This document shows, in pieces, positions 31,397-39,293 of a DNA stretch of 64,000 nucleotides; the stretch's first letter is position 1, and each line of letters begins with the position of its first letter. Below the pieces are notes generated by a model. The model had not been told where the DNA came from and did no database searches. It saw only the letters and a list, made by a program, of their open reading frames with translations. The position numbers and the translations under genes are program-made. Origin of the DNA: Candidatus Obscuribacterales bacterium (GTDB lineage Bacteria > Cyanobacteriota > Vampirovibrionia > Obscuribacterales > Obscuribacteraceae); NCBI GenBank assembly GCA_019744775.1, contig JAIETZ010000007.1, positions 1 to 64,000 of the forward strand, given 5' to 3'.

Positions 31397-31891
31397 ATGG
31401 AAATCGAGAAATTCGTCAATGACCAACTTAAAGCGCAAGGCTGGCATGTTTGGTATCAGCTTGAGGACATCTGCAAGCCACAAGGCTTGGAAGTCGAAGA
31501 ACTGACACAAGGCATGTCAAAGCTCTCCGGACTTTCGGCAAGCGTGGTTCGAAATCTGACGCGCAATCAAAAATTGCCTGGTGCCGTTTTCGACTTGATG
31601 AAAATGGCTGTGACAATCAAACGCAATGTGAAGCTGGAGGTCTACCCAATCGACGATAACGACAAGCGTCTTATTGGTTCGAAGGTTCTGAAATCCTTTG
31701 GCAAATCACAGATCAGCCAGGACATTGCCGCCTTCTTGCAAGGCATTCGGACAAAGGCCGAAGACGAACACACAATGAAAGCGCAAGTATCCAGTCTCGA
31801 ACAGGCGAACCATGAACAGACCTTCCGCGGTGTCATGCGTGCGCTTGCCAATCTCGGCTACAAACTTCGCGTCAAATTGGAACCTCGCTAG
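31397..31891 (+). CDS. Hypothetical protein with possible DNA-binding N-terminus
   Basis: 164 residues. The N-terminal half includes LSGLSASVVRNLTRNQKLPG, which by eye could be a helix-turn-helix, but the match is weak. The C-terminal half is helical (SQISQDIAAFLQGIRTKAED, RGVMRALANLGYKLRVKLE). Soluble. ATG follows AGGAGGT. Possible regulator of the array; no family recognised. Confidence 0.55.
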   Translation: MEIEKFVNDQLKAQGWHVWYQLEDICKPQGLEVEELTQGMSKLSGLSASVVRNLTRNQKLPGAVFDLMKMAVTIKRNVKLEVYPIDDNDKRLIGSKVLKSFGKSQISQDIAAFLQGIRTKAEDEHTMKAQVSSLEQANHEQTFRGVMRALANLGYKLRVKLEPR

Positions 31892-31919
31892 AACTAACCG
31901 GAAAGTGAGACTCAAGCAA

Positions 31920-31946
31920 CCCGACACCATGAGGCGTCGGGTTTTT
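31920..31946 (+). terminator. Rho-independent terminator, CCCGACACC type
   Basis: CCCGACACC at 31920-31928 pairs with GGCGTCGGG at 31933-31941 (one A-C mismatch), followed by TTTTT. Confidence 0.85.
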
Positions 31947-31986
31947 ACGTGCGCATTAAACCAGACACCACACAAAGGAGACTCTC

Positions 31987-32370
31987 ATGGAGATTGAAGT
32001 TCCAACCGCAAACGCAACAACGCTTGTCACCTCTTATCTCACGAAGCTGAAAGAATTTGCTCAACTCAGCGAATGTAGAGACGTGACGATTGGTGATAGC
32101 CCAGTCAATCCCACTCTTACGAATAAGCTCGATGCTCTTTCTGACGCAGAATTCCTAGATCTTGTGCAAGGTATCGTGGATGGTAAAGTTCACAAGATCG
32201 ATCTCAATGGTGACGAGCTTTTCCTCTTCGCTTTCACACACAGCCAGAATGGTCGTACCGAATTTCACCTTACGGTTAGCGGACGATTGCACGACTCACA
32301 ATACGGACGCTTAATCCCATATGCAAACGCCCTATTAAGCACCCTCGCGACTCAGCTTCAGACAGTCTAG
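31987..32370 (+). CDS. Hypothetical protein, paralogue of 33474-33857
   Basis: 127 residues, soluble alpha/beta. It shares most of its sequence with the product of 33474-33857: TANATTLVTSYLTKL, NKLDALSDAEFLDLVQGIVD, DLNGDELFLFAF, NGRTEFHLTVSGR and LIPYANALL. The block pattern helix, LDALSDA, GKVxKxDLNGDxLFLFA suggests one compact domain. ATG after AAAGGAGACTCTC. Two unrelated genes separate the paralogues. No family recognised. Confidence 0.65.
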   Translation: MEIEVPTANATTLVTSYLTKLKEFAQLSECRDVTIGDSPVNPTLTNKLDALSDAEFLDLVQGIVDGKVHKIDLNGDELFLFAFTHSQNGRTEFHLTVSGRLHDSQYGRLIPYANALLSTLATQLQTV

Positions 32371-32431
32371 CCACTTCTGGTTACTCTACCCGTCCAAAAC
32401 TCAAATCCCCGGAAATAAAGGAGACCAGCAC

Positions 32432-32731
32432 GTGACCAAGTATGGAACAATCGAATCGGAATACCAAGGCGACTCATGCGGAGGCTGCGATGAGCATGAT
32501 TACGTCGTCTGCCACATTGAAAGTGAGTTCGAATCGGAAGACGAACTTCGCGAGTACTATTCAAGACGAGGATACACGCTTGTCGAACTCAAAGAGGATT
32601 CAGCCAACGAGGAACATTCCGAGGAAGAAATTGAAATGCTTAGCCACTTGGAGCAGCCCGCCAAATTCTTGACTGCGGTCCTCGAAAGCTCTGGAAACAA
32701 GCGGTCGGAGTCTCTAGTTGCTTTCGGATAA
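32432..32731 (+). CDS. Small acidic hypothetical protein
   Basis: 99 residues, GTG start after AAGGAG. Very acidic (SEFESEDELREYYSR, EHSEEEIEMLSHLEQ), with four Cys/His residues clustered near the start (CGGCDEHDYVVCH), a possible metal site. No membrane segment. Acidic small proteins of this kind are often inhibitors or nucleic-acid mimics, but nothing here proves that. No family recognised. Confidence 0.55.
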   Translation: MTKYGTIESEYQGDSCGGCDEHDYVVCHIESEFESEDELREYYSRRGYTLVELKEDSANEEHSEEEIEMLSHLEQPAKFLTAVLESSGNKRSESLVAFG

Positions 32732-32773
32732 TACCGACCTTATCAATCATCAAGAAGCAAAACAAGATTTTCC

Positions 32774-32890
32774 AGCAAGCAGTGGCACCAACCACTGCTT
32801 GCTTCATCGCGAGCGAACTCGGTAATCCCGAGGAGACAGTTTCTGACTGCAGGGATGCAGCTTGTGGTTGAGCAACACCCACCCTCGCGA
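32774..32890 (+). ncRNA. Candidate multi-branched intergenic RNA
   Basis: A perfect hairpin (AGCAAGCAGTGG 32774-32785 with CCACTGCTTGCT 32792-32803) is followed by TCGCGAG (32807-32813) closing with CTCGCGA (32884-32890). Between them lie CTCGG-TAAT-CCCGAG, CTGCA-GGGA-TGCAG and GTGG...CCAC arms. It precedes the 32943 gene by 52 bases. Confidence 0.4.
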
Positions 32891-32942
32891 GCAATTTGAA
32901 AAACAGATATGCACTTCAATTATTGAAAAAGGAGTCTCAAAT

Positions 32943-33296
32943 ATGCAGATAAAACCAGCAGGATACAACATCCTCGAAGGTATTACTTACAAAATCGCCA
33001 AAGGTATTTCAAGCAAGATGCTCTTCTGGGATAGAGAAGTAGCGATAACTGCACTCGTTCAACTAAAAGTTGTTGAATCAGCATGCTTGGAAGCCCGGGA
33101 TTTCGAATACATTGAATCAGCAATCGAACTGGGGCGCTTACTCGAAGCAGCCGGGATCAAAGAGCCGCTCGGAATCTTCTATGCGAATCTCAGGGCGCTC
33201 GTACATAACCTCAACTACGGCGCCAACCCCGACAGCACGAAAGATGAAATCACAAATCGAAAAAAGGTTTTGGAAAAAACCAAGAAATACAGCTAG
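32943..33296 (+). CDS. Hypothetical helical protein, 117 residues
   Basis: ATG at 32943 after AAAAGGAGTCTCAAAT. All-helical by eye, with EVAITALVQLKVVESACLEA and ELGRLLEAAGIKEPLGIFYA, a layout resembling two helical hairpins. Soluble. It lies between two candidate structured RNA elements. No family recognised. Confidence 0.55.
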   Translation: MQIKPAGYNILEGITYKIAKGISSKMLFWDREVAITALVQLKVVESACLEARDFEYIESAIELGRLLEAAGIKEPLGIFYANLRALVHNLNYGANPDSTKDEITNRKKVLEKTKKYS

Positions 33297-33335
33297 CTGA
33301 CTGTTAACTCAACGAGAAGCAGTCTTTCCACTAAT

Positions 33336-33423
33336 GGCAGCATTTTCGGATGCTGCCTTCCGACGCAGGCACTCCAGTGAGGGGGATCAGGGATGATTCC
33401 TGACGGGGCAGCACCGTCCCTGC
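33336..33423 (+). ncRNA. Candidate cloverleaf-like intergenic RNA
   Basis: Hairpin GGCAGCAT/ATGCTGCC (33336-33357) is followed by GCAGG (33365-33369) closing with CCTGC (33419-33423). Three arms lie inside: CACT-CC-AGTG, TCAGG-GATGATT-CCTGA and CGG-GGCAGCA-CCG. The layout is cloverleaf-like but lacks tRNA consensus bases. The element lies 51 bases before the 33474 gene. Confidence 0.45.
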
Positions 33424-33473
33424 GGCCATTTTAAGTATTTCGAATTACCTACACAAGACAAAGGAGAGTCACT

Positions 33474-33857
33474 ATGAGAATAGTCGTTTCAACCGCCAAT
33501 GCATCCACTCTCGTCAGCTCCTTCCTCACTAAGCTGCAAGAGCTCGCACAACTCGATGAGTGCAAAGGCGTGATGATTGGAGACAAACCAGTCAACCCGC
33601 CACCGACGAAAAAACTCGATGCGCTCAGCGACGCACAAATCTTGTCCCTTGTGCAAGGGATTATCGAAGGTAAAGTTCAGAAGTTCGATCTCAATGGTGA
33701 CGCTCTGTTCTTGTTTGCTTCGGCATTCAGCTACAACGGTCGCACCGAACTCCAGCTCGCCGTGCGCGGACGATTCAGAGACATTCACTACGGGCTCTTC
33801 ATCCCGTACGCCCAAGAGCATCTGCAATACCTTGCCGGACAACTACAGGCTGCGTAG
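33474..33857 (+). CDS. Hypothetical protein, paralogue of 31987-32370
   Basis: 127 residues, the same length as its paralogue and alignable without gaps: STANASTLVSSFLTKLQELA, KKLDALSDAQILSLVQGII, DLNGDALFLFASAF and LFIPYAQEHL. Differences are spread through the protein, so the duplication is not recent. ATG after AAAGGAGAGTCACT. Soluble. No family recognised. Confidence 0.65.
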   Translation: MRIVVSTANASTLVSSFLTKLQELAQLDECKGVMIGDKPVNPPPTKKLDALSDAQILSLVQGIIEGKVQKFDLNGDALFLFASAFSYNGRTELQLAVRGRFRDIHYGLFIPYAQEHLQYLAGQLQAA

Positions 33858-33893
33858 CAGACCCATTCACTACAACCAACAAAAGGAGGACTC

Positions 33894-34352
33894 ATGGCAT
33901 TCAACATCAAATTGCCCGACAATTCCCGCCGTGGACCAAGCGAAACCAATCGCCACAAGTTCCGCAAGCAGGTGCTCGATGTCTTCGGCAATCAGACGTC
34001 AAACGGAGAATTCCCCGTCCACGTCGATTCCAAAGGGAAAGTATCAAGCATCGCATTGGCCAACACAGTGACGATATTGATGTTCGGAATGGACGAGCAT
34101 GGCTGGCCATACGTGAGAGTAACCGGCAATCAAGACGGCTGGGAACTCAATGGAAAGCAAGTTCAAGTCGGAGCACACAGACTCAACTACTTGAACATCA
34201 GCCCCAACGGTCGCCCCGATTACCTCACCAACACACAGCTTGATGCTAAGTTCTACTTCCAGCAGAAAGGAGTTAAAAGCACCGAGTACTTCTTCGTCTG
34301 CTGGCAATCCGCATCATGCGAAGCACCGGTGAATCCGCTGTTCATCAGGTAA
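33894..34352 (+). CDS. Hypothetical protein, 152 residues
   Basis: ATG after AAAGGAGGACTC. Basic N-terminus (LPDNSRRGPSETNRHKFRKQ), then a beta-rich body (VSSIALANTVTILMFGMDEH, WPYVRVTGNQDGWELNGK) and a C-terminal FFVCWQSASCEAPVN with two Cys. Soluble. No family recognised. A CCCGGCACC-type hairpin follows. Confidence 0.55.
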   Translation: MAFNIKLPDNSRRGPSETNRHKFRKQVLDVFGNQTSNGEFPVHVDSKGKVSSIALANTVTILMFGMDEHGWPYVRVTGNQDGWELNGKQVQVGAHRLNYLNISPNGRPDYLTNTQLDAKFYFQQKGVKSTEYFFVCWQSASCEAPVNPLFIR

Positions 34353-34381
34353 CTCAATCCATAGTTCAGCACTAGTCAGAA

Positions 34382-34403
34382 CCCGGCACCGCGAGGCGTC
34401 GGG
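34382..34403 (+). terminator. Hairpin of the CCCGRCACC type
   Basis: CCCGGCACC at 34382-34390 pairs with GGCGTCGGG at 34395-34403 (one mismatch, one G-U). Downstream is TTCTGACTTT, a weak T tract. Sister of the 31920 hairpin. Confidence 0.65.
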
Positions 34404-34445
34404 TTCTGACTTTAATTCCCAACAAACAAAAGCGAGGCATTATTA

Positions 34446-34673
34446 ATGAGCACATACAAAGACGAAACCGCTATGGCAACTTACATTGCAGGCTGGGGAA
34501 CTTCAGCTTGGGTCGCTGGCTTGGTTAAACCAGTCACAGGTAATCCCAATATCAAGATTCAGTCCCACTACAGCCAGCCGAGTGATTACCGTCCACAAAC
34601 ATCGCCAGCCGGCTACGACCCGCGTCGTGTCCCAGTTGCCGAAGTCTATGGCGATCCAGGCTGGGGCGAGTAG
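34446..34673 (+). CDS. Small Gly/Pro-rich hypothetical protein
   Basis: 75 residues with low-complexity features: AMATYIAGWGTSAWVAGLVK then a Pro/Tyr/Ser tail (HYSQPSDYRPQTSPAGYDPR). One marginal hydrophobic segment. The SD is weak (GCGAGGC), making this one of the less certain genes, though it fits between a hairpin and the next start. No family recognised. Confidence 0.45.
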   Translation: MSTYKDETAMATYIAGWGTSAWVAGLVKPVTGNPNIKIQSHYSQPSDYRPQTSPAGYDPRRVPVAEVYGDPGWGE

Positions 34674-34704
34674 CAGCTTCTCATCACTGGAGGTTACCTC
34701 AATA

Positions 34705-35019
34705 ATGATTGCACTTATTTGTGCCCTCATCGCAGCAAGTTGCGGTCACCCCTATGTGGCCGCTTTCCTCGCTGCGTTCACATCCTTCGCCACCAACGAC
34801 CAACTCGCACACTGCTGGCGGTGGGTGCACTCACTAAATGGCGAAGTCAACAAGCTCAACACCAAAATCACCGAAGAGCAAAACCTGCGCAAATCGCTTG
34901 AGCGCAAGGTGTCAGTTCAACAATCAAAAATTACATCCCTACAGACCGAACTGTCGACAGTGCGAGCAAAAAACAAAAACGCCCGCACACTCAAGCTCAG
35001 CTTGAGCAGCTTTCAGTAA
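34705..35019 (+). CDS. Small membrane-anchored coiled-coil protein
   Basis: 104 residues. An N-terminal membrane segment (IALICALIAASCGHPYVAAFLAAF, about 2-27) is followed by a coiled coil (LNGEVNKLNTKITEEQNLRK, about 45-64, and on to SLQTEL) and a basic tail. ATG at 34705 after TGGAGGT; an upstream in-frame reading without an SD is rejected. Possibly a bitopic inner-membrane protein with a cytoplasmic coil. No family recognised. Confidence 0.6.
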   Translation: MIALICALIAASCGHPYVAAFLAAFTSFATNDQLAHCWRWVHSLNGEVNKLNTKITEEQNLRKSLERKVSVQQSKITSLQTELSTVRAKNKNARTLKLSLSSFQ

Positions 35020-35059
35020 TACAGCACTACCACCCATTGACCCAGCTACGGAGGATCAC

Positions 35060-35623
35060 ATGAAAAGACAGAAGTATACGTACTCACCCAAACAACTCGA
35101 CGCACAACAATTCGAAACTGCCGCAAAGGAAGCGAAATTTCACCGCGACCTTTTGGACCGAGTGCTTGCGCAGTATCCAAGAAGGGACGGTTTCACCAAG
35201 ACCGTCCGCGGCGCGATACAGCGAGAAATCTTCTTCTACGCAGAGGTTTGGGCTTTGAATGTACACAAGCTAAATCTCGGGTGGGCTAGCGATTTCGTCG
35301 CAATGCTTGAGAAAGAAGTGTTGGCACGAACAAACAACGGCAAGGCAAGCTGGAGCCGGATAGAGAAAGTGTCCGAGTCCGTAGCTCGGGAATACATCTT
35401 CGCTCCACTGTTCGAACTGCTCAGCACAAACGCAATTGAGACAGGGACGCAACAACACTGCTCGTTCACCATTGACGATGACCGTGTCACACCTGCGTAC
35501 TGGCTCTACTCACACGAAGACCGCTGCCTTCAAGGAGACTTTTTCCAGAAGCCTCTGTTGCAGGTAGACATCAGCAGTCACGCCGCATTCGCCGAGTCTG
35601 TCGCAAAACTCACTCGTAGATAA
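35060..35623 (+). CDS. Hypothetical protein, 187 residues
   Basis: ATG after ACGGAGGATCAC. Basic, helical N-terminal half (YTYSPKQLDAQQFETAAKEA, VRGAIQREIFFYAEVWAL) and a C-terminal half with VAREYIFAPLFELLSTNAIE and a His/Cys cluster (YSHEDRCLQGDFF). Soluble. No family recognised. Confidence 0.6.
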   Translation: MKRQKYTYSPKQLDAQQFETAAKEAKFHRDLLDRVLAQYPRRDGFTKTVRGAIQREIFFYAEVWALNVHKLNLGWASDFVAMLEKEVLARTNNGKASWSRIEKVSESVAREYIFAPLFELLSTNAIETGTQQHCSFTIDDDRVTPAYWLYSHEDRCLQGDFFQKPLLQVDISSHAAFAESVAKLTRR

Positions 35624-35679
35624 GCGAATGGATCATTCAACCAAAGAAAACGAAACCCTGAAAAGACAAGGAGGTCTTG

Positions 35680-36525
35680 ATGTTGCAATTGCTGAACGCC
35701 TCTGCTCCTTCGACTGCTCAATTCTCTACCGAAGAAGAGCGGTACTTCACCAACACGCTGCAATCAACACATATCAACCGATGGGAGTTGCATGCCGAAA
35801 TCCTCGACATGGAGCAAGAGCTTCTGGAATACCAGCACGACTACTGGGAGGACTTCAGATCGAACTGGTCTGGTCTTGACGAAGCGCAACAGCGTTTGAC
35901 CGATCACAAACAACCCTACAACCGCCGCTTCCGCAAGTTGAAAAACAAGAGGTTTTTGCCATTGCGCCGCTATGGCAACAGCTTCGACGGATGGGAAAAG
36001 AGTCGCAATGACAGCCCGAATATGTTCAAGACGTACCGGGATGTAATTGACTCGTTGCGGAAGCAGGAGTTGACCGAACCATTGCGCGTTCTGCAACACA
36101 GCACTCTGAAAGCGGCCAAGGACGACTTGCGAGCACTTGGCTATATCTTCAACTGGAGAAAAACAATGGACATACATCTTGCTGAAAACAACAAGTATCA
36201 GCACGCTCTGTGTGAACCAGAAACAGACTTCTGGGCTTACGGTGAAAATCCATACGGCAAGCACGGCATCGAGCCGAGCTGGCGCAAGATTGTCACTCAC
36301 GAGCCTGGCTCGTACCCTCTCATGCAACGTGAGCGTACCGAGCAACGCAAGCCCATCGGTCTCGAAAAACACTTTGTGTACGACTGGAAAACCGGCACGT
36401 ACGCGCTACCCACGCCATCAAAGCCGACCGCCAAGAGCAGCCGTATCACGGTTCAAGCTCGCGGCGGCGGTGGTGGTGGCATCAGAACAATGCACAACTA
36501 CAAGGAGTACAGAAATCATGGCTAA
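35680..36525 (+). CDS. Hypothetical protein, 281 residues
   Basis: ATG at 35680 after AAGGAGGT; a TTG one codon upstream is less likely. Helical and charged (RWELHAEILDMEQELLEYQH, KQPYNRRFRKLKNKRFLPLR), with many Trp/Tyr. The C-terminus ends in a six-Gly run (ARGGGGGGIRTMHNYKEY). Soluble. It overlaps the next gene by eight bases, so the two are translated together. No family recognised. Confidence 0.6.
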   Translation: MLQLLNASAPSTAQFSTEEERYFTNTLQSTHINRWELHAEILDMEQELLEYQHDYWEDFRSNWSGLDEAQQRLTDHKQPYNRRFRKLKNKRFLPLRRYGNSFDGWEKSRNDSPNMFKTYRDVIDSLRKQELTEPLRVLQHSTLKAAKDDLRALGYIFNWRKTMDIHLAENNKYQHALCEPETDFWAYGENPYGKHGIEPSWRKIVTHEPGSYPLMQRERTEQRKPIGLEKHFVYDWKTGTYALPTPSKPTAKSSRITVQARGGGGGGIRTMHNYKEYRNHG

Positions 36526-36772
36526 GCAAAAGTCCTACGAGACTCGCCAACAGAGAAAGCAAAAGGGCATGAAGATTTCGAAGAAGCAACTTCGCCAACA
36601 GGAAAAAGGAATCGACCGTGATCTCAGAATTGAGCAAGGTTACGACCCAGCTTTTGTAGGCGGCGGTGCTCATGGCGGTACCGTGGAGGCTCAAAATAGT
36701 CGTGCACGCAAGAAGTCCCGCAAGGACCTCAACAAGTACCGCAACGTGAACACCCGCGACTTGGAAGACTAA
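36518..36772 (+). CDS. Small very basic protein
   Basis: 84 residues with about one third Lys/Arg (KSYETRQQRKQKGMKISKKQ, NSRARKKSRKDLNKYRNVN) and a Gly-rich centre (FVGGGAHGG). Probably binds nucleic acid. ATG at 36518 after AAGGAGTACAGAA lies inside the end of the previous gene. No family recognised. Confidence 0.6.
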   Translation: MAKQKSYETRQQRKQKGMKISKKQLRQQEKGIDRDLRIEQGYDPAFVGGGAHGGTVEAQNSRARKKSRKDLNKYRNVNTRDLED

Positions 36773-36783
36773 CCAAGTAGCAC

Positions 36784-36813
36784 AAGAAGCAGCGTGGCAA
36801 CATGCTGCTTCTT
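36784..36813 (+). terminator. Intergenic hairpin
   Basis: AAGAAGCAGC at 36784-36793 pairs with GCTGCTTCTT at 36804-36813; TCTATC follows. Confidence 0.65.
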
Positions 36814-36867
36814 TCTATCGCGCTAGAACTACCAGGATAAAACCTGTTACACACAGGAGGTGGAAGC

Positions 36868-37170
36868 ATGACTGGAGTTTACAACGGAATTCAAAACCTA
36901 AGTTCGAAAGATTTGCTCGCAAAAGTCGGCGCTCTTGAGTTGATGAAAGCGGATCTTGAGTCACGCGGGCTGACTGATGCTGCGTCGGAGACTGAGTGGT
37001 TGATCAAGCGATTGAATTCAATCAACTCAGAACTAAACACACTAGACGCAGGATTGGATAATCTACGCAACGTCTGGCGCCCGCTCGATTTACTGCATGA
37101 CGACAATGCAGTCAACGAGGCGAACAAAGCTTACGTCGCCGAGAAGAACAAAGCCGGACTCGAAGGCTAA
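36868..37170 (+). CDS. Hypothetical coiled-coil protein, 100 residues
   Basis: ATG after AGGAGGTGGAAGC. Helical, with LLAKVGALELMKADLESRGL and a heptad-rich LIKRLNSINSELNTLDAGLD section. Soluble. No family recognised. Confidence 0.55.
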   Translation: MTGVYNGIQNLSSKDLLAKVGALELMKADLESRGLTDAASETEWLIKRLNSINSELNTLDAGLDNLRNVWRPLDLLHDDNAVNEANKAYVAEKNKAGLEG

Positions 37171-37190
37171 CACAACCTAGCCACACACCA

Positions 37191-37216
37191 GCCCAGCAGC
37201 AGCAATGTTGCTGGGC
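37191..37216 (+). terminator. Intergenic hairpin
   Basis: GCCCAGCA at 37191-37198 pairs with TGCTGGGC at 37209-37216, within a 142-base gap. No T tract. Confidence 0.5.
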
Positions 37217-37312
37217 GCATCGCAATGCTCAGTAGAGGGTTCTTCGGAGCCGGAGGTTCACTACCACCCATGCGTCACTTCTCAAGACTGGTCCCCATGG
37301 AGGATATGAATT

Positions 37313-37588
37313 ATGCAAAACAACAATCAACAACCTAACAAACAGAAGAGCATGTTTCGCAATCCGGAAGACGAAGAACTCCTCTGCCAAGTCCTGAAGG
37401 CATTTGTCGAAGAGTGGGGTCCTGAACATGTTTACGTAAGCGTGCCTACACACTGGAAAGAGCATGGCACGACGAATCTCGGACGTGTTTCCCTCTCCTT
37501 TGAGACCAAAGACTCAGTCGTTATTTACGTCATCCACGAAGAGTATGGTGTCACCATCGAATACAAAATCACACTCGCGCTCGTTTAG
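37313..37588 (+). CDS. Small hypothetical protein, 91 residues
   Basis: ATG after TGGAGGATATGAATT. Gln/Asn-rich start (QNNNQQPNKQKS), acidic helix (NPEDEELLCQVLKAFVEEWG) and a beta-rich end (VSLSFETKDSVVIYVIHEEY). Soluble. No family recognised. Confidence 0.55.
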   Translation: MQNNNQQPNKQKSMFRNPEDEELLCQVLKAFVEEWGPEHVYVSVPTHWKEHGTTNLGRVSLSFETKDSVVIYVIHEEYGVTIEYKITLALV

Positions 37589-37610
37589 AGCAGAGCAAGG
37601 AGCAGCACAT

Positions 37611-38093
37611 ATGGACAATAGAGACTACGCACAACGCGTGCGCGACCGATTGACAGACATCTTCGACAAAAGAGCCACATTCCAAACGCAATATCACTTC
37701 GGCGCCACAGCCGCCGAACTCGATAAAACGTCAGTTCTCTTGCTTCTGCTTCTCACACAGCGAGTCAATTACCTCACTTGCGAAAACATTGAGCGAGTCA
37801 GAGGTATATACGACCTCCACGACTATGTACCATACGAAAAATTGCGCACAGAAGCAGGCAAGCAAACAATCGAAGACTTGTTGGCAGAGCACACCACCCA
37901 GCTTGACGGCATCCTCTTGCAATTGGATGCCCGGGGCGATGTGTTGTTTACCGCCGTCCATCCGACCCAACGCAGTCGCGTCATAAAAGCCCGCGACGTT
38001 CTCATCGGAATGGACGACACGCTCGCGCAATACATTCGCAAAGGCGGACAAGCAGAAGCACTCACACCCAAGTGTCACATTTACGGAGGTTAA
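37611..38093 (+). CDS. Hypothetical protein, 160 residues
   Basis: ATG at 37611 after AAGGAGCAGCACAT. Helical, with a Leu-rich run TSVLLLLLLTQRVNYLTCEN that is more likely buried than a membrane helix, then LLAEHTTQLDGILLQLDARG. The next gene begins two bases after its stop. No family recognised. Confidence 0.6.
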   Translation: MDNRDYAQRVRDRLTDIFDKRATFQTQYHFGATAAELDKTSVLLLLLLTQRVNYLTCENIERVRGIYDLHDYVPYEKLRTEAGKQTIEDLLAEHTTQLDGILLQLDARGDVLFTAVHPTQRSRVIKARDVLIGMDDTLAQYIRKGGQAEALTPKCHIYGG

Positions 38094-38095
38094 AG

Positions 38096-38203
38096 ATGTT
38101 CGAACCATCGTTTCAGTTCATTGTGATTTTCAATTCGCTTCTGCCCGTAGCCGTTTTCTTCGGAATACTGCTTCTGGAAAAGCTTGGCTTTGACGTTACC
38201 TAA
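38096..38203 (+). CDS. 35-residue membrane microprotein
   Basis: ATG after CGGAGGTTAAAG, two bases after the previous stop. The product is a single hydrophobic helix (FIVIFNSLLPVAVFFGILLL, about 8-27) with an acidic N-terminus and a short charged end. The next gene's AAAGGAG starts directly at its stop. Its tight fit between two genes supports real translation. It may be a subunit of the neighbouring membrane protein. Confidence 0.55.
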   Translation: MFEPSFQFIVIFNSLLPVAVFFGILLLEKLGFDVT

Positions 38204-38216
38204 AAGGAGATTCTCG

Positions 38217-38594
38217 ATGACAACCGTATTAACAGCAATCCTCTTCCTTACAGCATTCCAGAAAATCGAGGGCGTCAACTTCAAGGGTGGCTTCTTCTGG
38301 GCATTCATCATCTCCTTCTGCAGTCTGTTTATGACGTGGCTGCACTGGACGTATCAAATACTCAAGCTCCTCATCCTCACAGTGTGCACATTCGGCATCT
38401 ACCTCATCTTCTTTGTCAAAGGCATCTTAAAAATCGGGCTTGCCAAATACATGTCCGACCTTTTCACACGGCCGATGCGATTCGTTGCTGAGCAGTTTCC
38501 CGACCGACTCAGCTTTGACTCCGAGGAAGCATTGCAACAACTCACAGCCTGCATCTTCGGGCTCACATTCCTCGTTCCGTTCACTCTGGGTTAG
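38217..38594 (+). CDS. Small multi-helix membrane protein
   Basis: 125 residues, with hydrophobic segments at about 2-18, 24-45, 46-70 and 108-124 (TTVLTAILFLTAFQ, FFWAFIISFCSLFMTWLHW, LLILTVCTFGIYLIFFVKG). A basic stretch near 85 precedes FPDRLSFDSEEALQQL. ATG at 38217 after AAAGGAGATTCTCG, an SD placed right at the stop of the microprotein gene. The two may form one membrane complex. No family recognised. Confidence 0.6.
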   Translation: MTTVLTAILFLTAFQKIEGVNFKGGFFWAFIISFCSLFMTWLHWTYQILKLLILTVCTFGIYLIFFVKGILKIGLAKYMSDLFTRPMRFVAEQFPDRLSFDSEEALQQLTACIFGLTFLVPFTLG

Positions 38595-38621
38595 TCCTTT
38601 TACAATCTCAAGGAGTCACAC

Positions 38622-39248
38622 ATGAATAGCACTTTCAAATTGGATTACAACGAAATCCTCAAAGATTTCACAGACTATTGCGACACCAGGGATGAAGAAA
38701 CAAAGGTGAGTCTTTTGCTCGCCTACTCCCTCGCACATCTTGCACACGAAGGACACACTCGCAAAGCTGAGCCGGGTAACGCCATACAGCCGTACGTCAT
38801 CCACCCGATGCGCGTGATGTTGATCCTGGCTGAAGAAGTTGGCATAACCGAACCAGCAATACTAACAGCGGCACTCTTGCACGACGTCATTGAAGATGGC
38901 GAAGGTCGAGTGACGCTGGAAATGATTCGAAAACACTTCGGCGTAGCTGCTGACCACGTCAAAGCTGTCACCAAACAACCGGAAATGACTGAGACAGACC
39001 ATCAGCAGTACTACGACTTGATCATCAACGGTTCTCCGGAACCTCGCTTGGTCAAGTTTGCCGATCGCGCCGACAATCTCCGCAATGCGCTTGAGTTAAA
39101 GGACAAGAAATTCCAGCGTAAACAGTTGGAAGAAACCCGGAAATACTTTCAGTTGTCCAGAAATCCATCGCCGTACAACGGCTACGAAATCACTCTCTAT
39201 ATGGAGATCGCACGCCTCTGCGAACAGCTAAAGGCGCGCCTTGCATAG
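38622..39248 (+). CDS. HD-domain protein, small alarmone hydrolase-like
   Basis: The 208-residue protein has the HD layout of the RelA/SpoT hydrolase domain: AHEGHTRK (His42), YVIHPMRV (His61), AALLHDVIEDG (His87, Asp88, Glu91, Asp92) and KFADRADNLRN (Asp148). That set is what (p)ppGpp 3'-pyrophosphohydrolases use. No synthetase or TGS domain is present, so it would be a stand-alone hydrolase. A different phosphoester substrate is possible. ATG follows AAGGAGTCACAC. A second, shorter homologue is encoded at 45823. Confidence 0.82.
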   Translation: MNSTFKLDYNEILKDFTDYCDTRDEETKVSLLLAYSLAHLAHEGHTRKAEPGNAIQPYVIHPMRVMLILAEEVGITEPAILTAALLHDVIEDGEGRVTLEMIRKHFGVAADHVKAVTKQPEMTETDHQQYYDLIINGSPEPRLVKFADRADNLRNALELKDKKFQRKQLEETRKYFQLSRNPSPYNGYEITLYMEIARLCEQLKARLA

Positions 39249-39293
39249 CAACAAGTTTCATCGTCACACCCACATCAGGAGAACAATCGCCTT

